Source of the DNA: an uncultured Pelagibacteraceae bacterium
GTDB taxonomy: Bacteria > Pseudomonadota > Alphaproteobacteria > Pelagibacterales > Pelagibacteraceae
NCBI GenBank assembly: GCA_902517535.1
Contig: CABYCK010000007.1
Location: forward strand, 1 to 38,923
DNA length: 38,923 bases
Reading direction: 5' to 3'
Shown: positions 1 to 9,150 of the stretch, piece by piece
Layout: each line of letters begins with the position of its first letter
Numbering within the stretch: position 1 is the stretch's first letter
Program-made: the position numbers and the translations under genes
The notes under the pieces: generated by a model
What the model saw: only the letters and a program-made list of their open reading frames with translations
Databases searched by the model: none
Told to the model about the DNA's origin: nothing

Positions 1-1
1 A

Positions 2-514
2 GCTAAATTTAATATTAAAAATTTAAATGAAAAATATGTAAATGAAGCAAATAGACTGTTGCCAGATAGTAATTATATAGGTTTCTCTTTAACTCAAGGG
101 AATGAGTATAGGGAAAAGAGATGGTCATTAGAAAATTTTATTAATTTAGCAAAAAAAATTGAAGATAAAAACAAAGTTCCTGTTTTTTTTATTGAAAAAA
201 ATAATATTGAATTGATGAATCAGATTAAATCAAATTTACCTAACGCTTTGTTCCCAGAATTTCATTCAAACATCTCTTGTCCAGCATTAGTTACGGCTTT
301 GGCATCTAGATTAAGTTTGGCTGTTTCTATAGACAATGGAATTATGCATATGTTTGGACTTGCTAATATTCCTATGATTGTCTTATTTGGGCCTACGGAC
401 TCTGAAAAGTTTTCCCCTAAAATAGATTCAATTAAAATTTTAGATAGCAAAAAAATTTATAAATCAAATAAAGTTGACGATATTACTGTTCATGATGTTT
501 TTAAATTAATCTAA
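2..514 (+). CDS. Glycosyltransferase family 9 (heptosyltransferase-like), 3' part
   Basis: The reading frame is open from the left edge of the window, so the N-terminus is missing; the first in-frame TTG at 59 is not a real start. The visible 170 residues match the C-terminal nucleotide-sugar-binding half of GT9 enzymes, which add heptose or similar sugars to the lipopolysaccharide core at the inner face of the cytoplasmic membrane. Supporting motifs are YIGFSLTQGNEYREKRW (the domain start, followed by a helix) and SIDNGIMHMFGLANIP leading to VLFGPTD, the region where GT9 proteins carry the acidic and glycine-rich sugar-nucleotide contacts. The acceptor and donor cannot be told from this fragment. 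It converges with the cinA-like gene and overlaps its 3' end by 4 bases. Confidence 0.8.
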   Translation, partial: AKFNIKNLNEKYVNEANRLLPDSNYIGFSLTQGNEYREKRWSLENFINLAKKIEDKNKVPVFFIEKNNIELMNQIKSNLPNALFPEFHSNISCPALVTALASRLSLAVSIDNGIMHMFGLANIPMIVLFGPTDSEKFSPKIDSIKILDSKKIYKSNKVDDITVHDVFKLI

Positions 515-1269
515 ATTTTCAATATTTGAATTTTTTTATTTTTAGTAAGTTTGATTAAATCTTTATTAACTTTTTTTAATTTTTCTTTAGATGTTGATCT
601 TGTCACTATAGAAACACCTATCTTTCCCAGTCTAAAAAATGGATAACTTCCTATGTCAACAAATTTTAAATATTTTTTTTGTATTAAGCCAAGTTGTTTT
701 GAAATATTACTTTCAACGGTAAAAAGATTTAATGTTTTGCTGTAAATTATTGAACCTTTAACTAAATATTTTTTGCAATTTTCAATCATTGAATTTAATA
801 TGGAAGGAACCCCAGGTAAAGATATAACATTTTTTTTTATAAATCCTGGTGCAGCGCTTGATGGATTTAAAACTAACCTCGACCCACCTGGCATCATAGC
901 CATTTTTTTTCTACCATCATTAAATTTTGATTTCCCATAATAGTTTTCTAAGATTTTATATGCGTCTTTATGAAACTCATACTTCACATTAAAAGCTTTG
1001 GATATTGATTTAGCAGTTATGTCATCATGTGTAGGGCCTATCCCACCTGTAGTAAAAACATAGTTATATTTTTTTGAAAGTTCTAATACATTTTTAATAA
1101 TAACTTTTTCTGAGTCTGGAATAACTCTTACCTCATAAACTGATATTCCACAGCTTGAATTTAACCATTTGGCTATAAACGCAATATTTTTATCTTCTGT
1201 TCTTCCAGAAAGTATTTCATTTCCTATAATTAAAATTGCAGCATTTACTTTTTTGTTTTTTTTCTTCAT
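511..1269 (-). CDS. cinA: CinA N-terminal (molybdopterin-binding-like) domain protein
   Basis: A 252-residue protein of the MoaB/MoeA-like fold found at the N-terminus of CinA. In CinA family members this domain (COG1058) is linked to ADP-ribose or NMN-related pyrophosphatase activity. Visible motifs are IIGNEILSGRTEDKN (about 14-28), TTGGIGPTHDDITAKS (about 73-88), MMPGG (125-129) and LPGVPS (151-156). The C-terminal PncC nicotinamide-nucleotide amidase domain of full-length CinA (about 400 residues) is absent. It has not been lost by a frameshift, because the gene is followed at once by the convergent glycosyltransferase. The 16-base gap to the divergent sfsA leaves little room for promoters. 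A TATAAT lies at 1279-1284 on this strand, which would give a nearly leaderless mRNA, but no clear -35 accompanies it. Confidence 0.85.
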   Translation of the reverse strand: MKKKNKKVNAAILIIGNEILSGRTEDKNIAFIAKWLNSSCGISVYEVRVIPDSEKVIIKNVLELSKKYNYVFTTGGIGPTHDDITAKSISKAFNVKYEFHKDAYKILENYYGKSKFNDGRKKMAMMPGGSRLVLNPSSAAPGFIKKNVISLPGVPSILNSMIENCKKYLVKGSIIYSKTLNLFTVESNISKQLGLIQKKYLKFVDIGSYPFFRLGKIGVSIVTRSTSKEKLKKVNKDLIKLTKNKKIQILKI

Positions 1270-1285
1270 AGATTAATAATTATAT

Positions 1286-1984
1286 ATGAATTTTGAAAAT
1301 AAATTAATATCAGGTGAATTTGTAAAAAGATATAAGCGTTTTTTTGTTGATGTAAAGATAAAGAATAAATTAATCACAGCTCATTGCCCTAATACTGGAT
1401 CAATGCAAGGTCTTTTAAAAAAAGGAAATAAAGTTTGGCTTACCAAAACGACAAACCCAAAAAGAAAGTTAAAATATACCTTGCAATTTATTGAAGTAAA
1501 CAATTCAAAAGTTGGGATAAATACTCATATAACAAATAAGATTTTTTTGGAGGCCTTAAAGGAAAATAAAATTGAGAATTTTGATAAAGATATTAATATT
1601 AAATCTGAAGTAAAATTTGGTAACAATACAAGATTTGATTTTTTGATTACTAATAAAAAATACAAAGCTTTTATTGAGGTAAAAAATGTTACATTGTCTA
1701 GAAAGTCAAAAATAGCAGAATTCCCAGATACTGTGACGTCTAGAGGTGCAAAACATATTAGTGAATTAATTAAAGCTAGAAAAAAAGGCTTTGATGTTTT
1801 TATTGCATTTGTAATTCAACGCGAAGATTGTAATAAGTTTAAAATTGCCGATGACCTAGATGCAAAATATTCATCTTTATTGTCTAAAGCTGTTAAAAAA
1901 AAACTTAAGATACTTTGCTATGATTGTAAATTTTCTCTAAAAGGAATAAAATTAGGAAAAAAAATAGAATTTAATGAAAATTGA
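1286..1984 (+). CDS. sfsA: SfsA family nuclease
   Basis: 232 residues, the usual size for SfsA (sugar fermentation stimulation protein A), a PD-(D/E)XK-fold DNA/RNA-binding nuclease family with an N-terminal OB-like domain. Visible signatures are HCPNTGSMQGL (33-43), RFDF (116-119), AFIEVKNVTL (128-137), which carries the E-x-K of the nuclease core, and FPDTVTSRGAKHISEL (146-161). The ATG at 1286 is preceded by only 16 bases from the divergent cinA-like gene. The 3' end overlaps map by 11 bases, so the two are probably co-transcribed. The cellular role of SfsA is not well settled; the family assignment is firm, the physiological function is not. Confidence 0.9.
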   Translation: MNFENKLISGEFVKRYKRFFVDVKIKNKLITAHCPNTGSMQGLLKKGNKVWLTKTTNPKRKLKYTLQFIEVNNSKVGINTHITNKIFLEALKENKIENFDKDINIKSEVKFGNNTRFDFLITNKKYKAFIEVKNVTLSRKSKIAEFPDTVTSRGAKHISELIKARKKGFDVFIAFVIQREDCNKFKIADDLDAKYSSLLSKAVKKKLKILCYDCKFSLKGIKLGKKIEFNEN

Positions 1985-2723
1985 TATAAAAGAGTCTTTT
2001 ATAAAAACTAGAAAAGCTGGATCTATCGCTGCAGGAGCGCTAGATGAAGTTGAAAAAATTATTAAACCTGGTATTACAACAGCAAAGATTGACCGCCTAT
2101 GTTATGATTACATCAATGATCATGACGCATATTCTGCCCCACTATTTTATAGGGGATTTCCTAAATCATGTTGTACTTCCACAAATCATGTTGTTTGTCA
2201 CGGTATTCCGGCTGATAAAATATTAAGAGAAGGTGATATTCTTAATGTTGATGTAACCGCATACAAAGATGGGTGGCACGGAGATACTAGCAGGATGTTC
2301 CAAGTGGGAAAAACATCGGTTAAAGCAAAAAAATTAATTGAAACCACTTATGAAGCAATGATGAAAGCAATAAAAATATTGAAAGAAAATATTTTTCTAG
2401 GAGATATAGGAAGCACAATTCAAGAGCATGTTGAAAGTAAAGGCTTTTCTGTAGTTCAAGATTTTTGTGGACATGGTATTGGTCAAGATTTTCATAAAGC
2501 TCCAAATGTTTTACATTATGGAAAAAAAGGAACAGGGGAAAAATTAAAAGCTGGAATGATTTTTACAATTGAACCAATGATTAATGCTGGAAAGTATGAG
2601 ACGAAAATATTGAACGATGGATGGACAGCAGTCACTAAAGATAAATCTTTATCTGCACAATTTGAACATACTGTTGGTATAACAAAGGATGGATACGAAA
2701 TTTTTACTGAATCAAAAAATTAA
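1974..2723 (+). CDS. map: Type I methionine aminopeptidase
   Basis: 249 residues. It removes the initiator methionine from nascent proteins in the cytosol using a two-metal centre. All five expected ligands are visible: D93 (NVDVT), D104 (HGDTSRMF), H167 (CGHGIG), E200 (TIEPM) and E231 (QFEHT), plus the substrate-site histidine H76 in VCHGIP. It lacks the N-terminal zinc-finger extension of some type I enzymes, as is usual for proteobacteria. The start ATG lies inside the end of sfsA (11-base overlap), which suggests translational coupling. The next gene, purB, starts 14 bases after the stop. Confidence 0.97.
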   Translation: MKIDIKESFIKTRKAGSIAAGALDEVEKIIKPGITTAKIDRLCYDYINDHDAYSAPLFYRGFPKSCCTSTNHVVCHGIPADKILREGDILNVDVTAYKDGWHGDTSRMFQVGKTSVKAKKLIETTYEAMMKAIKILKENIFLGDIGSTIQEHVESKGFSVVQDFCGHGIGQDFHKAPNVLHYGKKGTGEKLKAGMIFTIEPMINAGKYETKILNDGWTAVTKDKSLSAQFEHTVGITKDGYEIFTESKN

Positions 2724-2737
2724 AATATTCTAATATA

Positions 2738-4033
2738 ATGATTGAAAGATATTCAAGAAAAGAAATGAAAGTCATTTGGGAAGATTATAATAAATATTCT
2801 ATTTGGCTAGATATAGAATTAGCTGCAGCAGAAGCAATGGAAAAATTTAAGATTATTCCAAAAGGAGTTGTTAAAAAAGTTAAATCGAAAGGTAAAATAA
2901 ATGTTAAAAGAATTTCTATTATTGAAAATAAAGTTAAACACGATGTAATAGCATTTTTAACTTCTATTACTGAAAAGGCTGGAAAAGAAGCCAGGTATCT
3001 TCATAAAGGCATGACATCATCTGACGTATTAGATACTTGTTTTAATTTACAACTAAAACAATCAGGTAAAATCTTAATTAAAGATATTGACGAATTATTA
3101 AAGTCAATTAAAAAACAAGCAACAAAATATAAACACACTTTATGTATTGGAAGAAGTCATGGTATACACGCAGAACCTATTACTTTCGGTTTAAAATTAC
3201 TAACTTACTATCAAGAATTTTTAAGAAATAGAAAAAGATTAGAAAATTCAATAAAAGAAATATCTACTTGCGCTATATCAGGAGCGGTAGGAACTTTTGC
3301 TAATATTGATCCAAGAATTGAAAGTTACGTTGCTAAAAAACTTAAATTAAGCGTTGAACCTATCTCAACACAAATAATTCCTCGAGATAGACATGCGCAA
3401 TTTTTTTCTACACTAGCTATAATAGCTAGTTCTATTGAGAGATTTGCTGTAGAAATTAGACATCTACAAAGGACAGAAGTTTTGGAAGTTGAAGAATTTT
3501 TTGGAAAAAAACAAAAAGGTTCCTCTGCTATGCCTCATAAAAAAAATCCAATTTTAAGTGAAAATTTAACTGGATTAGCTAGGCTGATAAGGTCAAGTGT
3601 AATTCCATCTTTAGAAAATATAGCACTTTGGCACGAAAGAGATATTTCTCATTCGGCTGTTGAAAGAAATATTGGTCCGGACTCAACTATTGCTTTAGAC
3701 TTTGCTCTTTCTAGATTGAATGATGTCATTAAAAATTTGAATATCTATCCAAAAAATATGATGAAAAATTTGAATTTGACTAATGGAATTTTTTTTTCTC
3801 AAAGAATTTTATTAGAACTTACATCTGTTGGTTTTACAAGAGAAGAGTCTTATAGATTAGTTCAAAGAAATGCCATGAAATCTTGGATTAATAGTTCACC
3901 TTTTTTTGAAAATATTGCTAATGACAAAATAATTACAAATAAAATACCTGTTAATAAACTCAAAAAATTATTTAATTTCAGTTATCATACCAAAAAAATT
4001 AATATAATTTTTAAAAGATGTTTAAAAAAATAA
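2738..4033 (+). CDS. purB: Adenylosuccinate lyase
   Basis: 431 residues of the fumarase/aspartase superfamily. It acts twice in purine synthesis: SAICAR to AICAR plus fumarate, and adenylosuccinate to AMP plus fumarate. Visible signatures are KHDVIAF (67-73), GMTSSDVLDT (91-100), GRSHGIHAEP (138-147) with the general-acid histidine H141, and the flexible signature loop GSSAMPHKKNP (261-271) with its catalytic serine. It opens a tightly packed purine run on the + strand; purC starts 7 bases after its stop. The size fits the short bacterial PurB type (about 430 residues) found in Bacillus and alphaproteobacteria rather than the 456-residue E. coli type. Confidence 0.97.
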   Translation: MIERYSRKEMKVIWEDYNKYSIWLDIELAAAEAMEKFKIIPKGVVKKVKSKGKINVKRISIIENKVKHDVIAFLTSITEKAGKEARYLHKGMTSSDVLDTCFNLQLKQSGKILIKDIDELLKSIKKQATKYKHTLCIGRSHGIHAEPITFGLKLLTYYQEFLRNRKRLENSIKEISTCAISGAVGTFANIDPRIESYVAKKLKLSVEPISTQIIPRDRHAQFFSTLAIIASSIERFAVEIRHLQRTEVLEVEEFFGKKQKGSSAMPHKKNPILSENLTGLARLIRSSVIPSLENIALWHERDISHSAVERNIGPDSTIALDFALSRLNDVIKNLNIYPKNMMKNLNLTNGIFFSQRILLELTSVGFTREESYRLVQRNAMKSWINSSPFFENIANDKIITNKIPVNKLKKLFNFSYHTKKINIIFKRCLKK

Positions 4034-4040
4034 ATCAAAT

Positions 4041-4832
4041 ATGAATAAGGGAAATAAGATATACGAAGGTAAAGCCAAAATAATATATGAAACTAATGAT
4101 AAAAATTTGGTTATACAACACTTTAAAGACGATGCGACTGCTTTTAATAATTTAAAAAAAGCAAAAGTTGAGGGTAAGGGTGTCTTAAATAATAGAATAT
4201 CTGAGTATATTTTTAATAATCTTGGTGAATGTGGAATAAAAACACATCTAATAAAAAGATTAAATATGAGGGAGCAGTTAATTAAAAAGGCTGAGATCTT
4301 CCCTATTGAATTTATTGTAAGAAATATTGCCACAGGATCTTTGACAAAAAGATTAGGTATTTCTGAAGGAACAGTGCTATCAAAACCGTTATTAGAGTAT
4401 TGTTATAAAAAAGATGAATTGGAAGATCCCTTAATCTCAAGGGAGCATATTTATTCCTTTGGTTGGGCTACAATTAAACAAATTGAGTCTATAGACAAAA
4501 TTACTTTAAGAATAAATGATCTTTTGTTGGGAATTTTTAGAGGCATAGGAATTAAATTAATTGATTTTAAAATTGAATATGGAATTGCATTAAATAAAGA
4601 TACAAATGAAAAGGAAATAGTTTTAGTTGATGAAATAAGCCCAGACACTTGTAGACTTTGGGATGTTAAAACAGAAAAAAAATTAGATAAAGATAGATTT
4701 AGAAAAGATTTAGGGAATGTTATTCAAGGATATCAAGAAGTAGCTAGAAGACTTGGTATAATGCCCGAAGAAACTAATATAAGTGAAGTGAATTTTGGTA
4801 AAACAACCTCTATAAAATTTAAGAAAAAATAA
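4041..4832 (+). CDS. purC: SAICAR synthetase (phosphoribosylaminoimidazole-succinocarboxamide synthase)
   Basis: 263 residues. It ligates aspartate to CAIR with ATP to make SAICAR, the substrate of the PurB product encoded just upstream. Recognisable stretches are KIYEGKAKIIYET at the N-terminus (the ATP-binding start of PurC), PIEFIVRNIATGSLTKRLG near residues 89-107, and LVDEISPDTCRLWD near 198-211, the conserved catalytic and metal-binding signature. The length is normal for a bacterial monofunctional PurC. The ATG at 4041 follows the purB stop by 7 bases, and purS begins one base after the purC stop. Confidence 0.97.
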   Translation: MNKGNKIYEGKAKIIYETNDKNLVIQHFKDDATAFNNLKKAKVEGKGVLNNRISEYIFNNLGECGIKTHLIKRLNMREQLIKKAEIFPIEFIVRNIATGSLTKRLGISEGTVLSKPLLEYCYKKDELEDPLISREHIYSFGWATIKQIESIDKITLRINDLLLGIFRGIGIKLIDFKIEYGIALNKDTNEKEIVLVDEISPDTCRLWDVKTEKKLDKDRFRKDLGNVIQGYQEVARRLGIMPEETNISEVNFGKTTSIKFKKK

Positions 4833-4833
4833 A

Positions 4834-5073
4834 TTGAAATTTTCGATTACAGTTACATTAAAAAAAGATGTGCTAGATCCGCAAGGAAAAGTTGTGCAAA
4901 ATACTTTACAAAATCTTGGAATGAATAATTTAAAAAGTGTTCGACAAGGTAAGTATTTTGAAATTGAGATTAATGATCAAGATGTTAAAAAAGCAGAAAA
5001 AAAAATTGATGATATGTGTAAAAAATTACTAGCAAACTTAATAATTGAAGATTACAAAATCAAAAAAATTTAA
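4834..5073 (+). CDS. purS: FGAM synthetase subunit PurS
   Basis: 79 residues, typical for PurS, the small structural subunit that joins PurQ and the small form of PurL into formylglycinamidine ribonucleotide synthetase and helps ammonia transfer between them. Visible family features are the FSITVTLKKDVLDPQGKVV start, the following NLGMNNLKSVRQGKYFEIEI strand-helix stretch, and a short C-terminal beta strand. The start is a TTG at 4834; it lies one base after the purC stop, and no in-frame ATG gives a full-length domain. The stop overlaps the purQ ATG by one base (TAATG). Confidence 0.95.
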   Translation: MKFSITVTLKKDVLDPQGKVVQNTLQNLGMNNLKSVRQGKYFEIEINDQDVKKAEKKIDDMCKKLLANLIIEDYKIKKI

Positions 5074-5750
5074 TGAATTCTTCTGTAATTGTTTTTCCAG
5101 GATCTAATTGCGATAGAGATATTGCTGTTGCTCTTAAAAAAATGCAGTTTAAAAATCAAATGATTTGGCACAAAGAAACTAAGCTACCGAAGTCAGATTT
5201 AATTGTAATACCTGGAGGGTTTTCTTATGGCGATTATCTTAGATCTGGTGCTATAGCTGGAAAATCTAATATAATTAATGAAGTTATAAAGGCTGCTAAT
5301 AATGGATGTTTAGTTTTAGGAATTTGCAATGGTTTTCAAATATTAACTGAAACAGGTTTATTAAAAGGAGTTCTGTTGAGAAATGAAAATCTTAAATTCA
5401 TCAATAAAGATGTCAATGTTAAGGTAATGAACAATGAAACTAGATTTACCAAAAAGTACAAAAAAAATCAGATATTAAAAATTAATATAGCTCATAATGA
5501 GGGAAATTATTTCACAAGTCAAAATCATTTGAAAGAATTGCATGATAAAAATTTAATATCTTTTAAATATTGTAATGATAAGGGCAATATAGATGAAGAA
5601 TCTAATCCTAATGGATCATTAGAAAATATAGCTGGTATTTTTAATGCTAAAAAAAATATTTTGGGTATGATGCCTCATCCCGAAAGAATGATAGATAGTT
5701 TAATTTCCAACTCTGATGGAATTAATCTATTTTCAAGTTTACTTAATTAA
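5073..5750 (+). CDS. purQ: FGAM synthetase glutaminase subunit PurQ
   Basis: 225 residues, a class I glutamine amidotransferase. It hydrolyses glutamine and feeds ammonia to PurL. The nucleophile is C85 in VLGICNGFQIL, and the partner His/Glu pair is H202/E204 in MMPHPERM. The N-terminal SNCDRD (11-16) and IPGGFSYGDYLRSGA (46-60) are PurQ-specific. The ATG overlaps the purS stop by one base; purL follows 3 bases after the stop. This gives the purS-purQ-purL order expected for the three-subunit enzyme, unlike the fused roughly 1,300-residue PurL of enterobacteria. Confidence 0.97.
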   Translation: MNSSVIVFPGSNCDRDIAVALKKMQFKNQMIWHKETKLPKSDLIVIPGGFSYGDYLRSGAIAGKSNIINEVIKAANNGCLVLGICNGFQILTETGLLKGVLLRNENLKFINKDVNVKVMNNETRFTKKYKKNQILKINIAHNEGNYFTSQNHLKELHDKNLISFKYCNDKGNIDEESNPNGSLENIAGIFNAKKNILGMMPHPERMIDSLISNSDGINLFSSLLN

Positions 5751-5753
5751 TCG

Positions 5754-7934
5754 ATGAATATTTCTAGTAAAATTATTGAACAACACGGACTTAAACCTGA
5801 TGAGTTTGTCAGTATAAAAAAACTTTTAAAAAGAGAGCCAAATTTACTAGAACTCGGTATTTTTTCGGCAATGTGGAATGAACACTGTTCATACAAATCT
5901 TCAAGAAAACATTTAAAAAATTTACCAACTAAAGGTAAACAAGTAATACAAGGTCCTGGTGAAAATGCTGGTGTTATAGACATTGGAGATGATGATGCTA
6001 TTATATTTAAAATTGAAAGTCACAATCATCCTTCTTATATAGAACCTTATCAAGGGGCAGCCACTGGGGTCGGTGGAATATTAAGAGATGTTTTTACAAT
6101 GGGTGCCAGGCCAATAGCTTTGTTGAATTCAATTCATTTTGGTGAACCTAAACACTTTAAAACAAAAAGCTTATTAAACGGAGTAGTGTCTGGAATTGGT
6201 GGATACGGTAATTGTATTGGTATACCAACAGTAGCTGGTGAAACAAAATTTAACAAAACATATAATGAGAATATCTTAGTAAATGCAATGGCTGTGGGTC
6301 ATGCAAAAAAAGATAGAATATTTTACTCTAAAGCTAAAGGTATAAATAAATCTGTTGTTTATGTTGGTTCGAAAACAGGCCGAGATGGAATTCATGGTGC
6401 TTCAATGGCCTCTGCAGAATTTGACGAAAATACAGAAGAAAAAAAACCTACTGTACAAGTAGGTGACCCTTTTACCGAAAAATTATTAATGGAGGCTTGT
6501 TTAGAATTAATGAAAGATAACTCTATTATCTCTATACAAGACATGGGGGCAGCTGGATTAACTTCATCAAGCGTAGAAATGGCTTCTAAAGGAGGTCTTG
6601 GTATAGAACTTAATTTAGAAAAAGTTCCTTGTAGAGAGGAAAATATGACACCTTATGAAATGATGTTGTCAGAAAGTCAAGAAAGAATGTTAATCATTCT
6701 AGAGGATGGAAAAGAAAAACATGCTAAAGAAATTTTTAATAAGTGGGATTTAGATTTTAATATAATTGGCAAAACAACAAACACTAATATGTTGACTCTT
6801 AAATTCAATAATAAGATTGAAGGTGAAATCCCAATTGAAGCTTTAGCATCTAAGGCTCCTATATATGATAGAAAATGGGTTAAAAAAAAGATAACTAAAA
6901 AAAATATTAATTTAAAAACTTATAAAAAAGTTGGAATTAAAGAATCTTTAATTAAGATTTTATCTTCGGCAAATCATTCAGATAAGTCATGGATAACTAA
7001 TCAATACGATCAAATGGTAATGTGTGATACGGTTCAAAAATCTGGAGCTGATGCTGCCATAATACGAATACACGGCAAAGATAAAGCAATCGCAGTCTCA
7101 GTAGACTCATCAGCAAACTATTGTAAATCACATCCACTAACTGGTGGTAAACAAATAGTTTGTGAAAACTGGAGAAATTTAATTTCTGTGGGGGCTAGGC
7201 CAATTGCAATAACAAATTGCTTAAATTTTGGGAACCCTGAAAATTCAGAAATTATGGGAGAATTTGCTGAATGTTTAATAGGAATAAAAGAAGCTTGTGA
7301 GTTTTTAAATTATCCAGTCGTATCTGGAAATGTATCTTTTTATAATGGAACAAATAAAAAAAATATATCTCCTACACCAGTAATTGGAGGTGTTGGATTA
7401 ATTTCCAATTTTAAAAAAAAAATTAGTCATCTTTTGAAAAAAGAAAATAGTGCCATACTTTTAGTAGGAAAGACTTTTGGTCACTTAGGACAGAGTGTTT
7501 TTTTAGAGGAGGTTTATTCGATAAATGAGGGAAAGCCACCTGAGGTTAATATGCTTAATGAAAAAAATAATGGAGAAACAGTTCTTGAAATTATAAAAAA
7601 TGATTTAGTTAATTCCGTTCATGATGTTTCGAATGGTGGGTTGCTTGTTTCATTGGCTGAAATGTCCATAAATTCTGGATATGGAATAAAGATAAACAAG
7701 CCCAAAAAGTTGACCAATTTAATAGAATATTTTTTTGGAGAAGATCAAGGCAGATATGTTCTAGAAATAGACAATGATAATTTGGAAAAAGTAGATAAAA
7801 TATTAAAAAATAACAATATTTTTTATGAGAATATTGGTTTTACACAAAAAGAATTTTTTGAAATAAAAGATGAGATGAAAATTAACATTATAGAACTATC
7901 AAAAATCAACAACCAATGGTATAATAATTTTTAA
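5754..7934 (+). CDS. purL: FGAM synthetase large subunit PurL (small form)
   Basis: 726 residues, the short PurL that needs separate PurS and PurQ. It uses ATP and ammonia to convert FGAR to FGAM. Visible motifs are [15 protein letters not shown] (37-51) with the catalytic-region histidine H44, the nucleotide-binding KIESHNHPS (86-94) with [11 protein letters not shown] following, [11 protein letters not shown] near 265-275, and the second pseudo-repeat with SVDSSANYC and [16 protein letters not shown]. The two-fold repeat of AIRS-type domains is therefore complete. bolA overlaps its stop by one base (TAATG), so transcription and translation continue into bolA and the glutaredoxin. Confidence 0.97.
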   Translation: MNISSKIIEQHGLKPDEFVSIKKLLKREPNLLELGIFSAMWNEHCSYKSSRKHLKNLPTKGKQVIQGPGENAGVIDIGDDDAIIFKIESHNHPSYIEPYQGAATGVGGILRDVFTMGARPIALLNSIHFGEPKHFKTKSLLNGVVSGIGGYGNCIGIPTVAGETKFNKTYNENILVNAMAVGHAKKDRIFYSKAKGINKSVVYVGSKTGRDGIHGASMASAEFDENTEEKKPTVQVGDPFTEKLLMEACLELMKDNSIISIQDMGAAGLTSSSVEMASKGGLGIELNLEKVPCREENMTPYEMMLSESQERMLIILEDGKEKHAKEIFNKWDLDFNIIGKTTNTNMLTLKFNNKIEGEIPIEALASKAPIYDRKWVKKKITKKNINLKTYKKVGIKESLIKILSSANHSDKSWITNQYDQMVMCDTVQKSGADAAIIRIHGKDKAIAVSVDSSANYCKSHPLTGGKQIVCENWRNLISVGARPIAITNCLNFGNPENSEIMGEFAECLIGIKEACEFLNYPVVSGNVSFYNGTNKKNISPTPVIGGVGLISNFKKKISHLLKKENSAILLVGKTFGHLGQSVFLEEVYSINEGKPPEVNMLNEKNNGETVLEIIKNDLVNSVHDVSNGGLLVSLAEMSINSGYGIKINKPKKLTNLIEYFFGEDQGRYVLEIDNDNLEKVDKILKNNNIFYENIGFTQKEFFEIKDEMKINIIELSKINNQWYNNF

Positions 7935-8164
7935 TGCCTTTGCCTTTAGAAGAAATAAAAAAAATGATTATGACTTCAATTCCAGATGCATCAGTGGAAA
8001 TAAAAGATTTAATGGGAGACAAAAATCACTATTCAGCTAAAATCAAATCAAAAATGTTCAAAGGTTTAAGCAAAATTGATCAACACAAATTAGTTTATAA
8101 GTCTTTAAAAGGTAAAATGGGCAATGAACTTCACGCACTTTCAATTACTACAGAGGAAATATGA
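7934..8164 (+). CDS. bolA: BolA family protein
   Basis: 76 residues with the BolA fold: a class II KH-like alpha/beta domain. Visible signatures are SVEIKDLMGDKNHYSAKI (about 20-37), FKGLSKIDQHKLVYKSL (about 42-58) with the conserved histidine that can share an Fe-S cluster, and HALSITT near the end. BolA proteins pair with monothiol CGFS glutaredoxins in iron-sulfur cluster handling, and exactly such a glutaredoxin gene follows with an ATGA overlap. The protein is as short as BolA2/IbaG-type members; which subtype it represents is not decided by the sequence alone. Confidence 0.93.
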   Translation: MPLPLEEIKKMIMTSIPDASVEIKDLMGDKNHYSAKIKSKMFKGLSKIDQHKLVYKSLKGKMGNELHALSITTEEI

Positions 8165-8481
8165 TGGAAACTAAAGATAAAATTAAAAACTTTATAAGTG
8201 AAAATGATGTTTGTTTGTTCATGAAGGGGACTCCAGATTCTCCTGAATGTGGATTCTCAATGGCCGTATCAAATGTTCTTAAACATTTAAATATCAAATT
8301 TAAAGGTATAAATGTTTTAGAAGATGAAAACTTAAGACAAGGTATAAAAGATTTTAGTGACTGGCCAACAATACCACAACTTTATATAAAAGGAGAGTTT
8401 ATAGGAGGATGCGACATAGTTAAAGAAATGTTTGAAAAAGGAGAACTAAAGTCTCTCCTAGAAAAAGAAAAATTAATTTAA
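8161..8481 (+). CDS. grxD: Monothiol glutaredoxin (CGFS type, Grx4-like)
   Basis: 106 residues. The active-site motif CGFS is at 30-33 within FMKGTPDSPECGFS, followed by DWPTIPQLYIKGEFIGGCDI (67-86), which carries the cis-proline and the glutathione-binding GG-C-D motif. CGFS glutaredoxins bind a glutathione-coordinated [2Fe-2S] cluster and deliver it to target proteins, often as heterodimers with BolA; the gene next to it is bolA. Two consecutive ATG codons (8161, 8164) could start translation; the first overlaps the bolA stop as ATGA. It ends the + strand purine transcript and faces rpsD across 9 bases. Confidence 0.95.
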   Translation: MMETKDKIKNFISENDVCLFMKGTPDSPECGFSMAVSNVLKHLNIKFKGINVLEDENLRQGIKDFSDWPTIPQLYIKGEFIGGCDIVKEMFEKGELKSLLEKEKLI

Positions 8482-8490
8482 AATTAAATC

Positions 8491-9108
8491 TTACCTAGAG
8501 TAGTATTCGATAACTAAATTTGGCTCCATTATAACTGGATAAGGAACTTCAGAAAACTTTGGAATTCTAATTAACTTCGCAGTTTTATTTTTGTCATCAA
8601 GCTGAATATACTCAGGCACGTCTCTTTCTTTACTTTGAAGAGATCCGTCAATTACAGTTAATTTTTTTGACTTTTCTCTTACTTCAATTAAGTCAGTGTC
8701 TTTAACTAAATAACTAGAAATATTAACTCTTTTTTTATTAACCCTAATATGCCCATGATTAATCATTTGCCTTGCAGAGAATACTGTTGTGGCAAATTTC
8801 GCTCTGTATATTACAGTGTCTAATCTGCTTTCAAGTAAAGCAATTAAATTTTCTGTAGTGTCTCCCTTTTTCGCTAACGCTTTTCTGTAAATATTTCTAA
8901 ACTGTCTTTCATTTATGTTTCCATAGTAAGCTTTCAGTTTTTGTTTAGCTTGTAACTGAATTCCATAATCTGTTGGTTTGCCTTTTTTATTTTGTCCGTG
9001 CTGACCAGGCGGGTATGCTCTTGAATTAAAAGGGCTTTTCGGTCTTCCCCAGATATTTGCTTTTAACCTGCGGTCAACTTTATGTTTTGATTTTAATCTT
9101 TTTGTCAT
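8491..9108 (-). CDS. rpsD: 30S ribosomal protein S4
   Basis: 205 residues, the normal length of bacterial S4, a primary 16S rRNA-binding protein that nucleates 30S assembly. The N-terminal region contains [19 protein letters not shown] (about 20-38), and the S4 RNA-binding domain starts near residue 94 with [20 protein letters not shown]. The gene ends VIEYYSR, a typical S4 terminus. It lacks the four zinc-binding cysteines of some S4 proteins (C-minus type). It sits alone here, not in the alpha operon with rpsM-rpsK-rpoA, and has its own promoter at 9123-9150. No Shine-Dalgarno sequence is seen before the ATG. Confidence 0.98.
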   Translation of the reverse strand: MTKRLKSKHKVDRRLKANIWGRPKSPFNSRAYPPGQHGQNKKGKPTDYGIQLQAKQKLKAYYGNINERQFRNIYRKALAKKGDTTENLIALLESRLDTVIYRAKFATTVFSARQMINHGHIRVNKKRVNISSYLVKDTDLIEVREKSKKLTVIDGSLQSKERDVPEYIQLDDKNKTAKLIRIPKFSEVPYPVIMEPNLVIEYYSR

Positions 9109-9122
9109 TATTAGAAGCTGGG

Positions 9123-9150
9123 TTTACAAGGTTTAGGGGGTTAATGTCAA
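9123..9150 (-). promoter_or_regulatory. Predicted rpsD promoter
   Basis: On the minus strand a consensus -35, TTGACA (9145-9150), is followed after 16 bases by TGTAAA (9123-9128) as -10. The -35 overlaps the last codons of trmJ. The start point would fall near 9116, leaving a 5' leader of only about 8 bases before the rpsD ATG at 9108. Confidence 0.55.

Noticed and set aside
8462-8495. Weak AT-only inverted repeat between the convergent glutaredoxin and rpsD genes that might be a two-way terminator
   Set aside because: The stem is short and made only of A-T pairs; in DNA this AT-rich such repeats arise often by chance.
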